The translations under genes were made by a program, and so were the position numbers. The notes under the pieces are model-generated. The model made no database searches. It was not told where the DNA came from and was given only the letters and a program-made list of their open reading frames with translations. Shown here piece by piece: positions 1 through 8,267 of a stretch of DNA of 37,043 bases. The DNA comes from Candidatus Hydrogenedentota bacterium. Lineage in GTDB: Bacteria > UBA8481 > J006. The DNA is taken from positions 1 to 37,043 of the forward strand of contig RFFU01000011.1 in NCBI GenBank assembly GCA_003697085.1, written 5' to 3'. Numbering within the stretch: position 1 is the first letter of the stretch; every line of letters begins with the position of its first letter.

Positions 1-11
1 CAATTGGCGGA

Positions 12-31
12 GGGCGACCGGCCGGTCGCCC
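12..31. repeat. 20-base perfect palindrome
   Basis: GGGCGACCGG is followed directly by its exact reverse complement. As RNA or single-stranded DNA it would form a strong GC-rich hairpin, or it could be a dyad binding site. It has no U-run behind it, so it is not a classical terminator. It is probably one copy of a dispersed intergenic palindrome; no second copy is present in this window. Confidence 0.7.
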
Positions 32-80
32 CTACAGTCCGCCATCGAATCCATCCCCCTCCTTTTCTCCACCGTTTTTC

Positions 81-186
81 GCAGACAAGAGTGTCTGCGT
101 TCCATATTTTCCTTTTTCCTTTTTCCTTTTGCCTTTTGACTTTTGCCTTTTTCCTTCTCCGTGTCTTCCGTGTGCTCCGTGGTTCC
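81..186 (+). repeat. Composite intergenic repeat: hairpin, pyrimidine tract, CCGTG block
   Basis: The hairpin at 81-98 has stem GCAGACA, loop AGAG and stem TGTCTGC, followed by GTTCCAT. It is followed by a pyrimidine-rich tract (about 104-160) and then by CCGTGTCTTCCGTG and CTCCGTGGTT units (about 158-186). The same three parts in the same order recur at 10151-10251, and the first two recur at 28824-28941. Confidence 0.7.
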
Positions 187-298
187 CCTTCCTTCCGCGC
201 GCTCCGTAGTTGCAGTTCCCGGTTGCGCCCGCCGTTCTTCCCTCTTAAACTTCGTTCTCTTGGTGGGCATTCGTTTCCCTCGAAAGGAGGAGTCAAGT

Positions 299-658
299 AT
301 GGCGCGAATTCTGGTGGTCGATGACGAAGAGAGTATCCGACTCCTTTATCAAGAAGAACTTACTGACGAGGGTTATGAAGTGGAGACGGCCGCCAATGGA
401 GAGGAAGCGCTGAGGAAGATCCAGGAATCGAAATTTGACATCGTCACTTTGGACATCAAGATGCCGGGAATGAGCGGCCTCGAGGTCCTGAAGAAGATTC
501 GGGAGGTCGATGTGGAACTTCCCGTGATTCTTTGCACGGCCTTCGACGCCTACCGGCAGGATTTCGACACGTGGGGTTCGGATTCCTATGTCACGAAATC
601 CGCCGATCTCGACGAATTGAAGAGTGAGGTACGAAGAATCCTTCAACGTTCCCGATGA
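299..658 (+). CDS. Single-domain response regulator (CheY-like receiver)
   Basis: The 119-residue protein is almost entirely a receiver domain. The N-terminal acidic pocket (VDDEES, near residues 7-12), the phospho-acceptor aspartate in VTLDIKMPGMSG (near residue 53) and the late conserved lysine in SYVTKSA are all present. The usual switch Thr/Ser is found in LCTAFDA. There is no output domain, so it would act by binding a partner protein, like CheY or Spo0F. The ATG at 299 was chosen over an upstream in-frame start because a strong Shine-Dalgarno (GAAAGGAGG, 282-290) lies 8 bases before it and the domain begins at once. No histidine kinase is adjacent. Confidence 0.93.
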   Translation: MARILVVDDEESIRLLYQEELTDEGYEVETAANGEEALRKIQESKFDIVTLDIKMPGMSGLEVLKKIREVDVELPVILCTAFDAYRQDFDTWGSDSYVTKSADLDELKSEVRRILQRSR

Positions 659-695
659 CCGTCTCCCTCATTCTTCGAGTCTTTCATTTTTTCAT

Positions 696-752
696 TTGCC
701 AAGACGGTTTTTCCGTTTTCTAATTGGAGTCACTGGGATAGATTGTTATGAT
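696..752 (+). promoter_or_regulatory. Candidate sigma-70-type promoters for the lipoprotein gene
   Basis: Two overlapping candidates are seen. The first is TTGCCA (696-701), 17 bases, then TCTAAT (719-724). The second is TTGGAG (724-729), 17 bases, then TATGAT (747-752), preceded by TG in the extended -10 position (TGT before TATGAT). Either would give a short leader before the ATG at 818. These are inferences from consensus only. Confidence 0.4.
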
Positions 753-817
753 TTTTGAGGGTCGCGGATGATGAGCCCGACGGAGGGTGCGGCCGAAGAA
801 CGGGGAGGAGAGTATCG

Positions 818-1279
818 ATGAAGGAAGATGGAAAAATGCGCTGGCCGGTGATCGGAACCTTGTTGATCCTGGTCCTAACGGGAACGGCGGGATGTCTCAA
901 GAACACAAAGAACGATCTGGGATTTCCCGAGGCCAACGATCCTGATTGGAAGGTTCTGCGCGAAAATGTCATCGCTTACGGCAAGGCGCGAGGGGCGGTC
1001 AATAACCACAACCTTCTCCTTGTCCAGAGCAACTTTCGTGTTCTAACGGAAAACCACACCGGCGATCGAATTGGAGACGAGGCGCTCTATTACGTTGGAA
1101 GAATCTATTACGATATACGGGACTATCACGACGCCCGCCGCATCTTTCGTGCTCACCGGGAACTGTATCCTTCCTCTCCCTTCGGCCCCACGATCGACGA
1201 GTTGGAAGCCGAAATGAAGGCTGATACAGAGCGGTACCACGAATGGCTCAATAAATCCCGAACGGTATCCGGACAGTAA
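818..1279 (+). CDS. Outer-membrane lipoprotein with TPR-like helices (BamD/YfiO-like)
   Basis: The 153-residue protein begins with a lipoprotein signal peptide: charged MKEDGKMRW, a hydrophobic stretch, and lipobox LTGTAGC. The mature part contains helix pairs such as DEALYYVGRIYYDIRDYHDARRIF followed by YPSSPF, which resemble the TPR units of BamD-type or YbgF-associated lipoproteins. It is shorter than BamD (about 245 residues), so it is named only as BamD-like. The start at 818 follows GGGGAGGAG (802-810); an earlier in-frame start at 755 would put about 20 unrelated residues before the signal peptide. The acyl-CoA synthetase gene begins 7 bases after its stop, so the two are probably co-transcribed. 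Confidence 0.8.
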   Translation: MKEDGKMRWPVIGTLLILVLTGTAGCLKNTKNDLGFPEANDPDWKVLRENVIAYGKARGAVNNHNLLLVQSNFRVLTENHTGDRIGDEALYYVGRIYYDIRDYHDARRIFRAHRELYPSSPFGPTIDELEAEMKADTERYHEWLNKSRTVSGQ

Positions 1280-1286
1280 ACGCAAT

Positions 1287-2774
1287 TTGAACTCTCATAA
1301 GGGAACGGCGGTCTGTAGCGTTCTATCCGAGTTGATCGACCGAAACACCGGTCCTTTTCTCGACAGACGGGATGGAACGAGTTATTCCTACGAAGAAGTT
1401 GCGGAGGAAGCGGCTCGCATTGGTTCATTTTTGAGAAAACATCGCATCCAACGCGGCGATACCGTCGCGTTGGCCATGGAAAACTCGCCGGAAGCCTGCA
1501 TCCTTTGGTTCGGACTGTTACGGGAAGGCGTGGCAATCGTGCCGCTCAATCCGATCCTGCCCGATGAAGAGATTTCCTATATCCTGCGGATGGCGGAGGT
1601 CAAAATGTTGGTCGCGGACACCCGCTTCGCCGATTCCGCTCGGAGGTGGTGCGAAGAGGTCCCCTCCCGGTGTGAAATGATTCTCGCCGGCGACGCACCA
1701 TGGAAGCGTTATTCCGCAGCGGACCGTTCCTACGTCGATCCCGACGATATCGCTGTTATCTTCTTCACCTCCGGAACCACGGGGCGACCCAAAGGGGCTA
1801 TGTTGACGCACAAGGCTCTTCTAGCGAATGTGCGGGGGTGCGCCGAGACCTTCGCTCTCGACTCCTCCGCCGCCTTCGCCTCGCCCATCCCCATCTTTCA
1901 TTCCTTCGCGGCCACCGTCTGCCTCTTTCTCCCGGCCTTTCTCGGAGGCCGTGTCTTTTTTCACTCCCCGCGAGAATTGGACGCCTTCCTCCAGGGCCTC
2001 TCCTCCCTCGAATCCCCCCGCATCGTCGTGGCCGTTCCCAGTCTTCTGGAGGGAATTTTCTCCGCGATACCGGCTCTTCCCAACTGCCGTTTCATCGTCT
2101 CCGGAGGAGCCGCACTGCTGCCGGAACTGCGCCGAAAGATCGAGGATGGAGGAAACACGATCTTCGAGGGGTACGGAACAACCGAATGCGGTCCGGTCAT
2201 CGCCTCGCAGAATCCCTCCGCTCCGGGAAGGCCCGGAAGTGTCGGCAAACCCATTTCCGGAGTAAAGGTTTCGATTCGTTCCAGTTCTGACGACGAACTC
2301 CCCGCGGGAACCACGGGGGAAATCGTAGTGCAAACGCCGGCGCTGATGGCGGGCTATTATGACCTTGCCCAGGCCACCCGCGCCAGTATCAAAGGGGGGT
2401 GGTTCCACACAGGGGACCTCGGTTACATCAATGACACGGGGGAACTTTTCATCGTTGATCGCTTGACCGACGTCGTTACCGTCAAGGGAATTTCCGTACT
2501 TCCTCAGACCGTCGAGGCGGTTCTGCTCAAACATCCAGCGGTTGCCGAGGCCGCCGTAGTTGGTATCCCTGACGGCGCCGGAGGGGAAATTCCTTGGGCC
2601 TTCGCCCGGGCTAAAGAAAAAGAAACGACAACAGATCCCTCCGAAATTCTCTCCTTCTGTCGCGAACATCTTCCGATCTATGCGGTTCCCCGCGGACTCG
2701 AATTCCGCGATTCCTTGCCGAAAACGATCACCGGAAAGGTGCTCAAACGAACCCTCCGGCAAAAGTGGCTCTGA
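1287..2774 (+). CDS. AMP-forming acyl-CoA synthetase / AMP-dependent ligase
   Basis: The 495-residue protein is a complete ANL-superfamily adenylating enzyme. It has the phosphate-binding loop FTSGTTGRPKG (about 160-170), the GYGTTE adenine motif (295-300), GWFHTGDLGY (371-380), the hinge region DRLTDVV (391-397) and the C-terminal catalytic lysine in ITGKVLKR (K484). These enzymes activate a carboxylic acid, often a fatty acid, as acyl-AMP and then acyl-CoA; the substrate cannot be read from sequence. The start is a TTG at 1287, 7 bases after the lipoprotein stop, and no strong ribosome site is visible, so the first residues are uncertain. The last 10 bases overlap the next gene. Confidence 0.9.
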   Translation: MNSHKGTAVCSVLSELIDRNTGPFLDRRDGTSYSYEEVAEEAARIGSFLRKHRIQRGDTVALAMENSPEACILWFGLLREGVAIVPLNPILPDEEISYILRMAEVKMLVADTRFADSARRWCEEVPSRCEMILAGDAPWKRYSAADRSYVDPDDIAVIFFTSGTTGRPKGAMLTHKALLANVRGCAETFALDSSAAFASPIPIFHSFAATVCLFLPAFLGGRVFFHSPRELDAFLQGLSSLESPRIVVAVPSLLEGIFSAIPALPNCRFIVSGGAALLPELRRKIEDGGNTIFEGYGTTECGPVIASQNPSAPGRPGSVGKPISGVKVSIRSSSDDELPAGTTGEIVVQTPALMAGYYDLAQATRASIKGGWFHTGDLGYINDTGELFIVDRLTDVVTVKGISVLPQTVEAVLLKHPAVAEAAVVGIPDGAGGEIPWAFARAKEKETTTDPSEILSFCREHLPIYAVPRGLEFRDSLPKTITGKVLKRTLRQKWL

Positions 2775-4024
2775 GTTCCCGCTATCGAACCGAACGAACA
2801 AAGCGAAGCAGGATTTCCGCCCACCTCTCCCCCCCCTCCGAATTTGAAGTTGAAAAAATCGTCGCCAATGGCTACGGCTTGATTCGAACCTTCCGCGGAG
2901 TCATTCTCTGCCGTGCTGTGATACCCGGCGAAACCGTACGAATCCATACGGTCAGACGCGCCGGTGGCGTTTTGTGGGGCGAGGAGTTCGAGATTCTTTC
3001 TCCTTCTCCCCGGCGCATCGACTCCCCGTGTCCCTATTTTCCTCTCTGCGGAGGTTGCGACTTTCTCCATCTCTCATCCGACGAACATCCCCCGTTCAAA
3101 AATGCCGTCGCCGCCGAAACCTTTCGAAGGATTCTTGGATTTCCAGTGGACGTGGTGGGACCCTTCGAAGCCAAGACGCGGTCCGGACTGGGATATCGCC
3201 ATACAATCCGCCTTCAAGGAGGCGCGGGATACCTCGGCTACTGCCGAAAATCCTCCCACGACATTATTGATATCGAGGATTGCCTCGTTGCCGCCGAACC
3301 GCTCCGCGGGGAACTGCGTCGCTGGAAACGAACCTCCTCCTTCCCCGCGCGCCACCTTATGATTCGTTGTGGGAATATCGACGAGACGGAATTAACCGTG
3401 GTGGCGACGCGACGTGGAGAGACGCGCATTCGAGGCGACGCCGTTCATTACCGTTTCGGAGAAACCCGCCTCCGCGTCTCCGCACGCTCCTTTTTCCAAA
3501 ACAATCCTTTCGCAACCCAGATGATCCTCTCCGATCTCACTCGTCTTCTCCCGGACGCGAGGCGTTTCATCGATCTCTTCGCGGGGGTCGGCACCTTTGC
3601 ATTAACCGTCGGCCGGCGCTTCCCTCACGCCGAGGCCTATGAGATTTCTCGGGACGCTCTCCGTGACCTTGAAGAAAACGCGGCGGGTCTTTCGGAGGTT
3701 TCCTTCCAGAAATGGGACGCCGCCCGAGGACTCCGTTCCGCGCTGGACAGCGGAGATATCGTCTTCGTCGATCCCCCGCGCACCGGCCTTCCCCCCCGCA
3801 CTCTGAACGATCTCTCTCGTTCTTCGCCGCGTCTGCTGGTTTACCTTTCCTGTGACGTCGCTACAATGGCACGGGACCTTAAGACACTTTTGGCTTCGGG
3901 CTTCCATCTCGATCGGCCGATAAGACTTTACGAGATGTTTCCGCAAACGGCCCATATGGAGGCATTGGCATTTTTGAAAAGGTCCGCGGGCGGACCGCGG
4001 AGAAAGGAAGGAACAATACGGTGA
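2765..4024 (+). CDS. 23S rRNA/tRNA (uracil-5-)-methyltransferase, RumA/TrmA family
   Basis: The 419-residue protein has the layout of RlmD/RlmC (RumA/RumB) enzymes: an N-terminal TRAM-like OB domain (about 23-80), an iron-sulfur cysteine set (C89, C95, C98 in CPYFPLCGGC, and C173 in IEDCLVA), and a C-terminal SAM-dependent domain. The latter shows FFQNNPFAT, the SAM loop DLFAGVGTFAL, VDPPRTGL, the catalytic cysteine motif YLSCDVATMARDL, and the closing FPQTAHMEALAFL. These enzymes make 5-methyluridine in rRNA or tRNA; the exact target is not determinable here. The GTG start at 2765 overlaps the preceding gene by 10 bases, and the stop overlaps the next GTG by 4 bases. Confidence 0.92.
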   Translation: MALSSRYRTERTKRSRISAHLSPPSEFEVEKIVANGYGLIRTFRGVILCRAVIPGETVRIHTVRRAGGVLWGEEFEILSPSPRRIDSPCPYFPLCGGCDFLHLSSDEHPPFKNAVAAETFRRILGFPVDVVGPFEAKTRSGLGYRHTIRLQGGAGYLGYCRKSSHDIIDIEDCLVAAEPLRGELRRWKRTSSFPARHLMIRCGNIDETELTVVATRRGETRIRGDAVHYRFGETRLRVSARSFFQNNPFATQMILSDLTRLLPDARRFIDLFAGVGTFALTVGRRFPHAEAYEISRDALRDLEENAAGLSEVSFQKWDAARGLRSALDSGDIVFVDPPRTGLPPRTLNDLSRSSPRLLVYLSCDVATMARDLKTLLASGFHLDRPIRLYEMFPQTAHMEALAFLKRSAGGPRRKEGTIR

Positions 4025-4839
4025 AGAATCCCATCCTCGACCTCGCCTCTCTCTCGTTGTTCCGCCAATGGCATCCAAGAGCACTTCCCCTCTCCTTTTC
4101 CGTTCCCCTTGTCGCCGCATTCTCCGGGCTCCTTCTCTTTTCCTCGGGATATGCCGGCGCGGAACGGCCGTTTCAGTCGGAGGATCCCTATCCGGTGGGA
4201 CTCTACCGCTGGGAAACATCGGGGGGGATCGCGGTGGCCACGGGAAGCTGGGATGATATACCCAACCGCTCCCTTGTCACCCTCAAAGGGGGCTTCGAAT
4301 ACGGCGTAACGGAATTCGGGGAAGCCGGTCTTCACTGGAATTTCTACCACTTTCAGGATCCCGGCTCCGACGGAACCGGCGATGCTTTCCTCCATTACAA
4401 ATACCAATTTCTGACCGCGACGCCGTCTTGGCCGGATATGGCCGTGGATGCCGAGGTCAAGTTGCCGCTGGCGTCCTCCAGCAGCGGGCTCGGAAGCGGG
4501 AAGGCCGATCTCTTGCTTCGCCTCCTGATGGGGTGGAAACTCGAACGCTGGACGAACACTCTCCACTTCGGCACGGGTTTATCCGGAGCGCGGGACGGGG
4601 GGTCGCTTTTCGAATTCGGATTCGCCTCCCGCTATCGCCTCGAAGATCGTCTCGATCTGCTCGGTGAACTCACGACCCGTTCCGCGAGGATCCCCGGGAG
4701 GAAGACGATCACCGAAGCCGTCGGCGGATTCGCTTATCGCATGACACCTCAAACCACACTCGACCTCTCCGTTCGAACGGGCCTTTCCTCCTCCTCCCCC
4801 GATGTAACCGTCGCCGCCGGATTCCGCTCCGTTCTTTGA
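4021..4839 (+). CDS. Predicted outer-membrane beta-barrel protein
   Basis: The 272-residue protein starts with a long N-region, a hydrophobic segment (about 22-41) and a likely signal-peptidase site after GYAGA. The rest alternates short amphipathic strands with glycine-rich turns, for example SLVTLKGGFEYGV, EAGLHWNFYHF, AFLHYKYQF, NTLHFGTGLSG and LFEFGFASRYRL. This resembles transporter-like barrels of the MetA/phenol-degradation (PF13557) type, an inference from pattern only. It ends in FRSVL rather than the usual terminal phenylalanine. The GTG start overlaps the preceding stop as GTGA, and its own stop overlaps the next gene's TTG as TTGA, so it is probably translated by coupling within an operon. 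Confidence 0.7.
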   Translation: MKNPILDLASLSLFRQWHPRALPLSFSVPLVAAFSGLLLFSSGYAGAERPFQSEDPYPVGLYRWETSGGIAVATGSWDDIPNRSLVTLKGGFEYGVTEFGEAGLHWNFYHFQDPGSDGTGDAFLHYKYQFLTATPSWPDMAVDAEVKLPLASSSSGLGSGKADLLLRLLMGWKLERWTNTLHFGTGLSGARDGGSLFEFGFASRYRLEDRLDLLGELTTRSARIPGRKTITEAVGGFAYRMTPQTTLDLSVRTGLSSSSPDVTVAAGFRSVL

Positions 4840-5600
4840 ACCGATCCGCTCTCTCGGAAGAAAACGAACACCTTACCGGGAGAAAAGCCGACAGAGACGC
4901 AATTCGAACCTTCTACGATTCTCTCTGGAAGGTCTCCCCCCGTCACACCGACGCTCTCCGAAGAATCGAGGCCGATACCGACGTCTTCCGCACCTTGCCC
5001 CCGGCGGACCATGCCAAGAGCAGAGTTCTTGACGCGGCCTGCGGAACCGGTGTCTCTCTTCCCTTTCTCGAGAAACGCGGTTACCGTCCCGTCGCGCTCG
5101 ATCTTTCCCGAGAAGCCCTTCTGCACATTCGACGATCCCAGCCCCGAATACCTCTCGTTCAGGGGGACATCGAGGCTCTGCCGTTTCGCAGCCACTCGTT
5201 CGATCACGCGCTCGTCTTCTCTGCCTTGATGTTCGTCGATCCTCGTCGCACTTGGACGGAACTCCTTCGCGTCGTTCGGCCCCACGGCACGATTCAGGGG
5301 GTGGAGCCGCTTGCGGGGAATCCTTTCTGGGGCCTCTATCGACTCCTCCGGAGAAAATACCGTTCCCTTCCGCGTTATCTCTCCTGGAACGCCTTTCTCG
5401 AAAGTCTTCCCCCCGGGCTCCCTCCTCCCGAGATCAAAGGATATTATCTTTTTCCCGTTACCATCCTCTTGAAGGGACGTCTTCGTTCGTTCTTCTTCTC
5501 CTGCGAACAAACACTCCTCACGGTATTCCCCTTCCTTTCGCGATTCTGCTGGATGCTGCGCTTTCGGATCTTCACCTCTCCCCCCTCTCCTCACTCTTGA
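4836..5600 (+). CDS. Class I SAM-dependent methyltransferase (UbiE-like)
   Basis: The 254-residue protein has a Methyltransf_11-type domain: motif I VLDAACGTG (64-72), the acidic end of strand 2 in PVALDLS, motif II-like QGDIEALPFRSHSFDHAL, and the following helix of FVDPRRTWTELLRVVRPHGTI. A hydrophobic, arginine-rich C-terminal part (about 190-254) could associate with the membrane. The substrate is unknown; lipid or quinone methylation would fit a membrane-bound class, but this is inference. The TTG start (4836) overlaps the preceding stop as TTGA. It closes the run of overlapping genes that begins at 1287. Confidence 0.85.
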   Translation: MNRSALSEENEHLTGRKADRDAIRTFYDSLWKVSPRHTDALRRIEADTDVFRTLPPADHAKSRVLDAACGTGVSLPFLEKRGYRPVALDLSREALLHIRRSQPRIPLVQGDIEALPFRSHSFDHALVFSALMFVDPRRTWTELLRVVRPHGTIQGVEPLAGNPFWGLYRLLRRKYRSLPRYLSWNAFLESLPPGLPPPEIKGYYLFPVTILLKGRLRSFFFSCEQTLLTVFPFLSRFCWMLRFRIFTSPPSPHS

Positions 5601-5631
5601 GAAGGAACGTCCCGTCGCGTAGAATCCCGTC

Positions 5632-6606
5632 ATGGTCGAGAAACGAAAGGAATCTTCCAGCCGCGGAAAAGCGCTTGTCATCGGCGGAAGCGGTTTTGTC
5701 GGCAGCCACATCGCGGATGCTCTCACCGCCGCGGGTTACGGCGTTCGTATCTTTGACCTTCGAGAGTCGCCGTATCGGACGCCGGATCAGGAATTCGTCC
5801 GCGGCGACATTATGGATCTCGAGGCGTTAACGGAGGCGGCGAAGGGGTGTCGTTACGTCTATAACTTCGCCGGAATGGCCGATCTCGAGGAGGCCAAGGA
5901 CAATCCGATCGGAGCCGCCCGGCTCAACGTCCTCGGGAACGTCCACGCCCTCGAGGCCGCCCGGCGGGCCGAAGCGGAACGCTTCATTTATGCCTCGACC
6001 GTTTACGTCTATTCCGGCGCGGGAGCGTTCTATCGGGCAAGCAAGCAGGCCGCCGAACATTTCGTCGAAACCTACCACGAACGCTTCGGTCTCTCCTTCA
6101 CCATCCTCAGATACGGTTCTCTCTACGGAAGGCGGGCCGGCTCCCAGAACGGCATCTACGATCTCCTCCGCCAAGCGCTGGAGCACAAAAAAATCCGTTA
6201 CGAAGGAGACGGCGAAGCGGTCCGGGAGTACATTCACGTCGAGGATGCCGCGCGTTTGAGCGTCAAGATTCTCGCCCCCGAGTTCGCCAACCGCCATCTG
6301 ATTCTTACCGGCCATGAACGCTGGAAGATCCGTGATCTGACCCGGATGATCGCCGAGATGTTGGAAGAGGACATCGAAGTGGAATTCGGGAATCTCCACG
6401 TCGACGGCCATTACGCGATGACTCCGTACGCGTTTCGACCGCGCTTGGGTCACAAACTCGTCGCAAATGATTTCGTCGATCTCGGCCAGGGACTTCTCGA
6501 TTGTATGTCGGAGATCCATGAGGAGTTGCGAGCCGGAAGGGAGCAAGCGGCATCCGGAAACACCGCAGAGACCACGAAGAACAAGGAGGAAAAAAAAGAG
6601 AAATAA
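5632..6606 (+). CDS. NAD-dependent epimerase/dehydratase (extended SDR)
   Basis: The 324-residue protein has the Rossmann signature GGSGFVGSH (18-26), the acidic FDLRE end of strand 2 that prefers NAD, RGDIMD, the NFAG motif (78-81), the catalytic Ser/Thr in YASTVYVYS and the YRASK active site (Y134, K138). ILRYGSLYGRR and the later REYIHVEDAA are typical of nucleotide-sugar epimerases and dehydratases. The last 25 residues are lysine- and glutamate-rich and probably disordered. It begins 31 bases after the methyltransferase gene. The likely job is nucleotide-sugar conversion for envelope polysaccharide, but the substrate cannot be assigned. Confidence 0.9.
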   Translation: MVEKRKESSSRGKALVIGGSGFVGSHIADALTAAGYGVRIFDLRESPYRTPDQEFVRGDIMDLEALTEAAKGCRYVYNFAGMADLEEAKDNPIGAARLNVLGNVHALEAARRAEAERFIYASTVYVYSGAGAFYRASKQAAEHFVETYHERFGLSFTILRYGSLYGRRAGSQNGIYDLLRQALEHKKIRYEGDGEAVREYIHVEDAARLSVKILAPEFANRHLILTGHERWKIRDLTRMIAEMLEEDIEVEFGNLHVDGHYAMTPYAFRPRLGHKLVANDFVDLGQGLLDCMSEIHEELRAGREQAASGNTAETTKNKEEKKEK

Positions 6607-6743
6607 AAGGATAGGCGGGAACCACGCCGGCCTTTTGACCCTCGAGGTTCGGCATTCATCGCTCGATGTTCAACATTGGTCGTTGATGCCCGGGATCCTT
6701 GCCCCATCTTGCCCTTTTCTCTCTTCTCACATAGATTTTTCGT

Positions 6744-7874
6744 ATGAAGCCCGTATGGATAGCCGGAGTAGGGATGACGCGTTTTGGGAAACGCGAGGAC
6801 TCCTTGGGGGAGATGATTCTCGACGCGGCCACCGCCGCCGTGGCCGACGCGGGATACGACGAATTCGATGCCGTTTACGTCGGAGCGATGAACCCGGAAG
6901 GGTTCCTCGATACGGCGAACATCGCTTCTGTGATCACCGATTATCTCGGCTTCGTTCCGGCTCCGACGCTGAGAATCGAAACCGCTTCTTCGACGGGAGC
7001 CGCTCTTTTCGCGGCGGGTTTTCATGCGGTTGCATCCGGAGATTGCCGGCGGGTTCTGATCGTTGCCGGCGAGGTAATGTCGCGCGTCTCGACTCCCGAG
7101 GCGACCGCGCTGATGGCTCAAGTGATCGACTCCGATGAACGGCGCCACGGCGCTACGATGCCCGGCCTCGCCGCCCTGGTGACCCGCCGTTATATGATGG
7201 AATACGGTCTGACGCGCGAAGAACTGGCGCTCGTTGCCGTGAAGAACCACCACAACGGGCTCCACAATCCCTACGCTCAATTCCAGAAGGAGATCACCGT
7301 CGAGGACGTATTGAACTCGCGAATGATCGCGGATCCTTTGCGCCTCTTCGACTGCAGTCCGATCACCGACGGCGCGGCCGCCGTCGTTCTTTCCGCCGGT
7401 CGAGGCCTTGCCCGGGTCCTCGGTATCGGCCAGGCGACGGACCTCGTGGCACTCCAGATGCGCAATGATCTGACCCACTTTCCCTCTACCCGTCTCGCCG
7501 CGGCAAAGGCTTTTCGGATGGCTGATCTCACTCCCACAGAGATCGATACAGCGGAAATCCACGATGCCTTTACTTCCTTCGAGTTGATCGGCGCCGAGGA
7601 CATCGGCCTCTTTCCCCACGGAGGCGCGCGTCGCGCCCTTCTCGACGGTGAGACGACGCCCGAGGGCCGCTACCCGATCAATTGTTCCGGAGGGCTCAAG
7701 GCCCGGGGACACCCCGTCGGCACCAGCGGCCTTGCTCAGATCGTCGAGATCGTGCTTCAATTGACCGGCCGAGCTCAGTATCCCTATCCCTCCCACGCCC
7801 GGATCGGGCTCACGAACTCCGTCGGAGGCCTCGCCACGAATAACCTCGTCACCCTGATCGGAGCCGCGGAATGA
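6744..7874 (+). CDS. Thiolase-superfamily protein with Ser at the nucleophile position
   Basis: The 376-residue protein has the thiolase fold of the acetyl-CoA acetyltransferase/SCP2-thiolase branch that pairs with DUF35 proteins. The start (KPVWIAGVGMTRFGKR), the dimer segment, the histidine motif EIHDAFTSFE and INCSGGLKARGHPVGTSG are all clear. The usual nucleophile segment (CASGG or CSSG) reads ETASSTGAA, so the cysteine position is S82, and the C-terminal catalytic cysteine region reads GLTNSVGGLATNN, also without cysteine. It may therefore not perform classical thiolysis. The start lacks an obvious ribosome site. Its stop overlaps the DUF35 start as ATGA, which strongly suggests one complex. 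The 137 bases upstream hold degenerate TTCGGCATTC-like repeats. Confidence 0.88.
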   Translation: MKPVWIAGVGMTRFGKREDSLGEMILDAATAAVADAGYDEFDAVYVGAMNPEGFLDTANIASVITDYLGFVPAPTLRIETASSTGAALFAAGFHAVASGDCRRVLIVAGEVMSRVSTPEATALMAQVIDSDERRHGATMPGLAALVTRRYMMEYGLTREELALVAVKNHHNGLHNPYAQFQKEITVEDVLNSRMIADPLRLFDCSPITDGAAAVVLSAGRGLARVLGIGQATDLVALQMRNDLTHFPSTRLAAAKAFRMADLTPTEIDTAEIHDAFTSFELIGAEDIGLFPHGGARRALLDGETTPEGRYPINCSGGLKARGHPVGTSGLAQIVEIVLQLTGRAQYPYPSHARIGLTNSVGGLATNNLVTLIGAAE

Positions 7875-8209
7875 AACGCCTCTCGCTTCCGCCTCCTCCA
7901 GAAAATCATCTCCGGGCCTTCAAATGCGCGTGCGGCTCCGCGACGCTTTTGGAACGTGTCTATTGTCCCCGCTGCCGCGACGTTCTCAAGCCGACAACCG
8001 TCCCGAACACCGGAGTTGTTTTGAGTTGGACGGTCATCGCCGTTCCCGCCCAAGGTTTCGAAACTCCCGTCGGGCTCGCGCTCGTCGGCCTCGACTGCGG
8101 CATCAACACCGTCGCGAATTTCGATCCCGAAGAAATCCCGAATCCCGGACAGTCCGTCCATATCCGCGTCGATTCCCAAACCGGCCGGCGTTGGATTTCT
8201 TTCCCTTGA
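7871..8209 (+). CDS. DUF35 zinc-ribbon/OB-fold acyl-CoA-associated protein
   Basis: The 112-residue protein has an N-terminal rubredoxin-like zinc ribbon (C19, C21, C32, C35) followed by an OB-fold with SWTVIAVPAQGFETPVGLALVGLD, characteristic of DUF35 (PF01796/PF12172). In known cases DUF35 partners bind thiolases and help channel or bind acyl-CoA. The first cysteine pair is CxC rather than the common CxxC. It overlaps the thiolase-like gene by 4 bases, so the two are most likely co-translated and form a complex. The substrate is unknown. Confidence 0.88.
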   Translation: MKRLSLPPPPENHLRAFKCACGSATLLERVYCPRCRDVLKPTTVPNTGVVLSWTVIAVPAQGFETPVGLALVGLDCGINTVANFDPEEIPNPGQSVHIRVDSQTGRRWISFP

Positions 8210-8267
8210 AGCCCTGCTTCCTCTCTTCGCCGGCCCAATACTTTTCGCGACCCCACCGCGCCGGGCG

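Larger units (their letters stand above)
1..298. other. Non-coding repeat-bearing stretch upstream of the response regulator
   Basis: No convincing gene is seen here. The stretch holds a 20-base perfect palindrome (12-31), an 18-base hairpin (81-98), a pyrimidine-rich tract made of TTTTCC/TTTTGCC/TTTTGAC units (about 104-160) and a block of CCGTG-type short repeats (about 158-186). The ribosome binding site of the next gene is at 282-290. An open frame does run through the region, but its translation is low-complexity and follows the repeats. Confidence 0.7.

Noticed and set aside
702-720. Intrinsic terminator (ACGG-TTTTT-CCGT then T-rich) after the response regulator
   Set aside because: The stem is only four base pairs, too weak for a terminator, and it overlaps the promoter candidate.
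1821-2801. Long open frame on the minus strand opposite the acyl-CoA synthetase
   Set aside because: It is an antisense shadow in GC-rich coding DNA. Its product is low-complexity (Gly/Glu/Arg-rich) and the plus-strand gene is a clear family member.
6640-6690. Repeat made of TTCGGCATTC / TTCAACATTGG units upstream of the thiolase-like gene
   Set aside because: It looks like a degenerate short repeat but is one short stretch with few units, so no repeat feature is claimed.
6450-7796. 448-residue minus-strand open frame over the thiolase gene
   Set aside because: No recognisable domain, biased composition, and it lies opposite a well-conserved gene.
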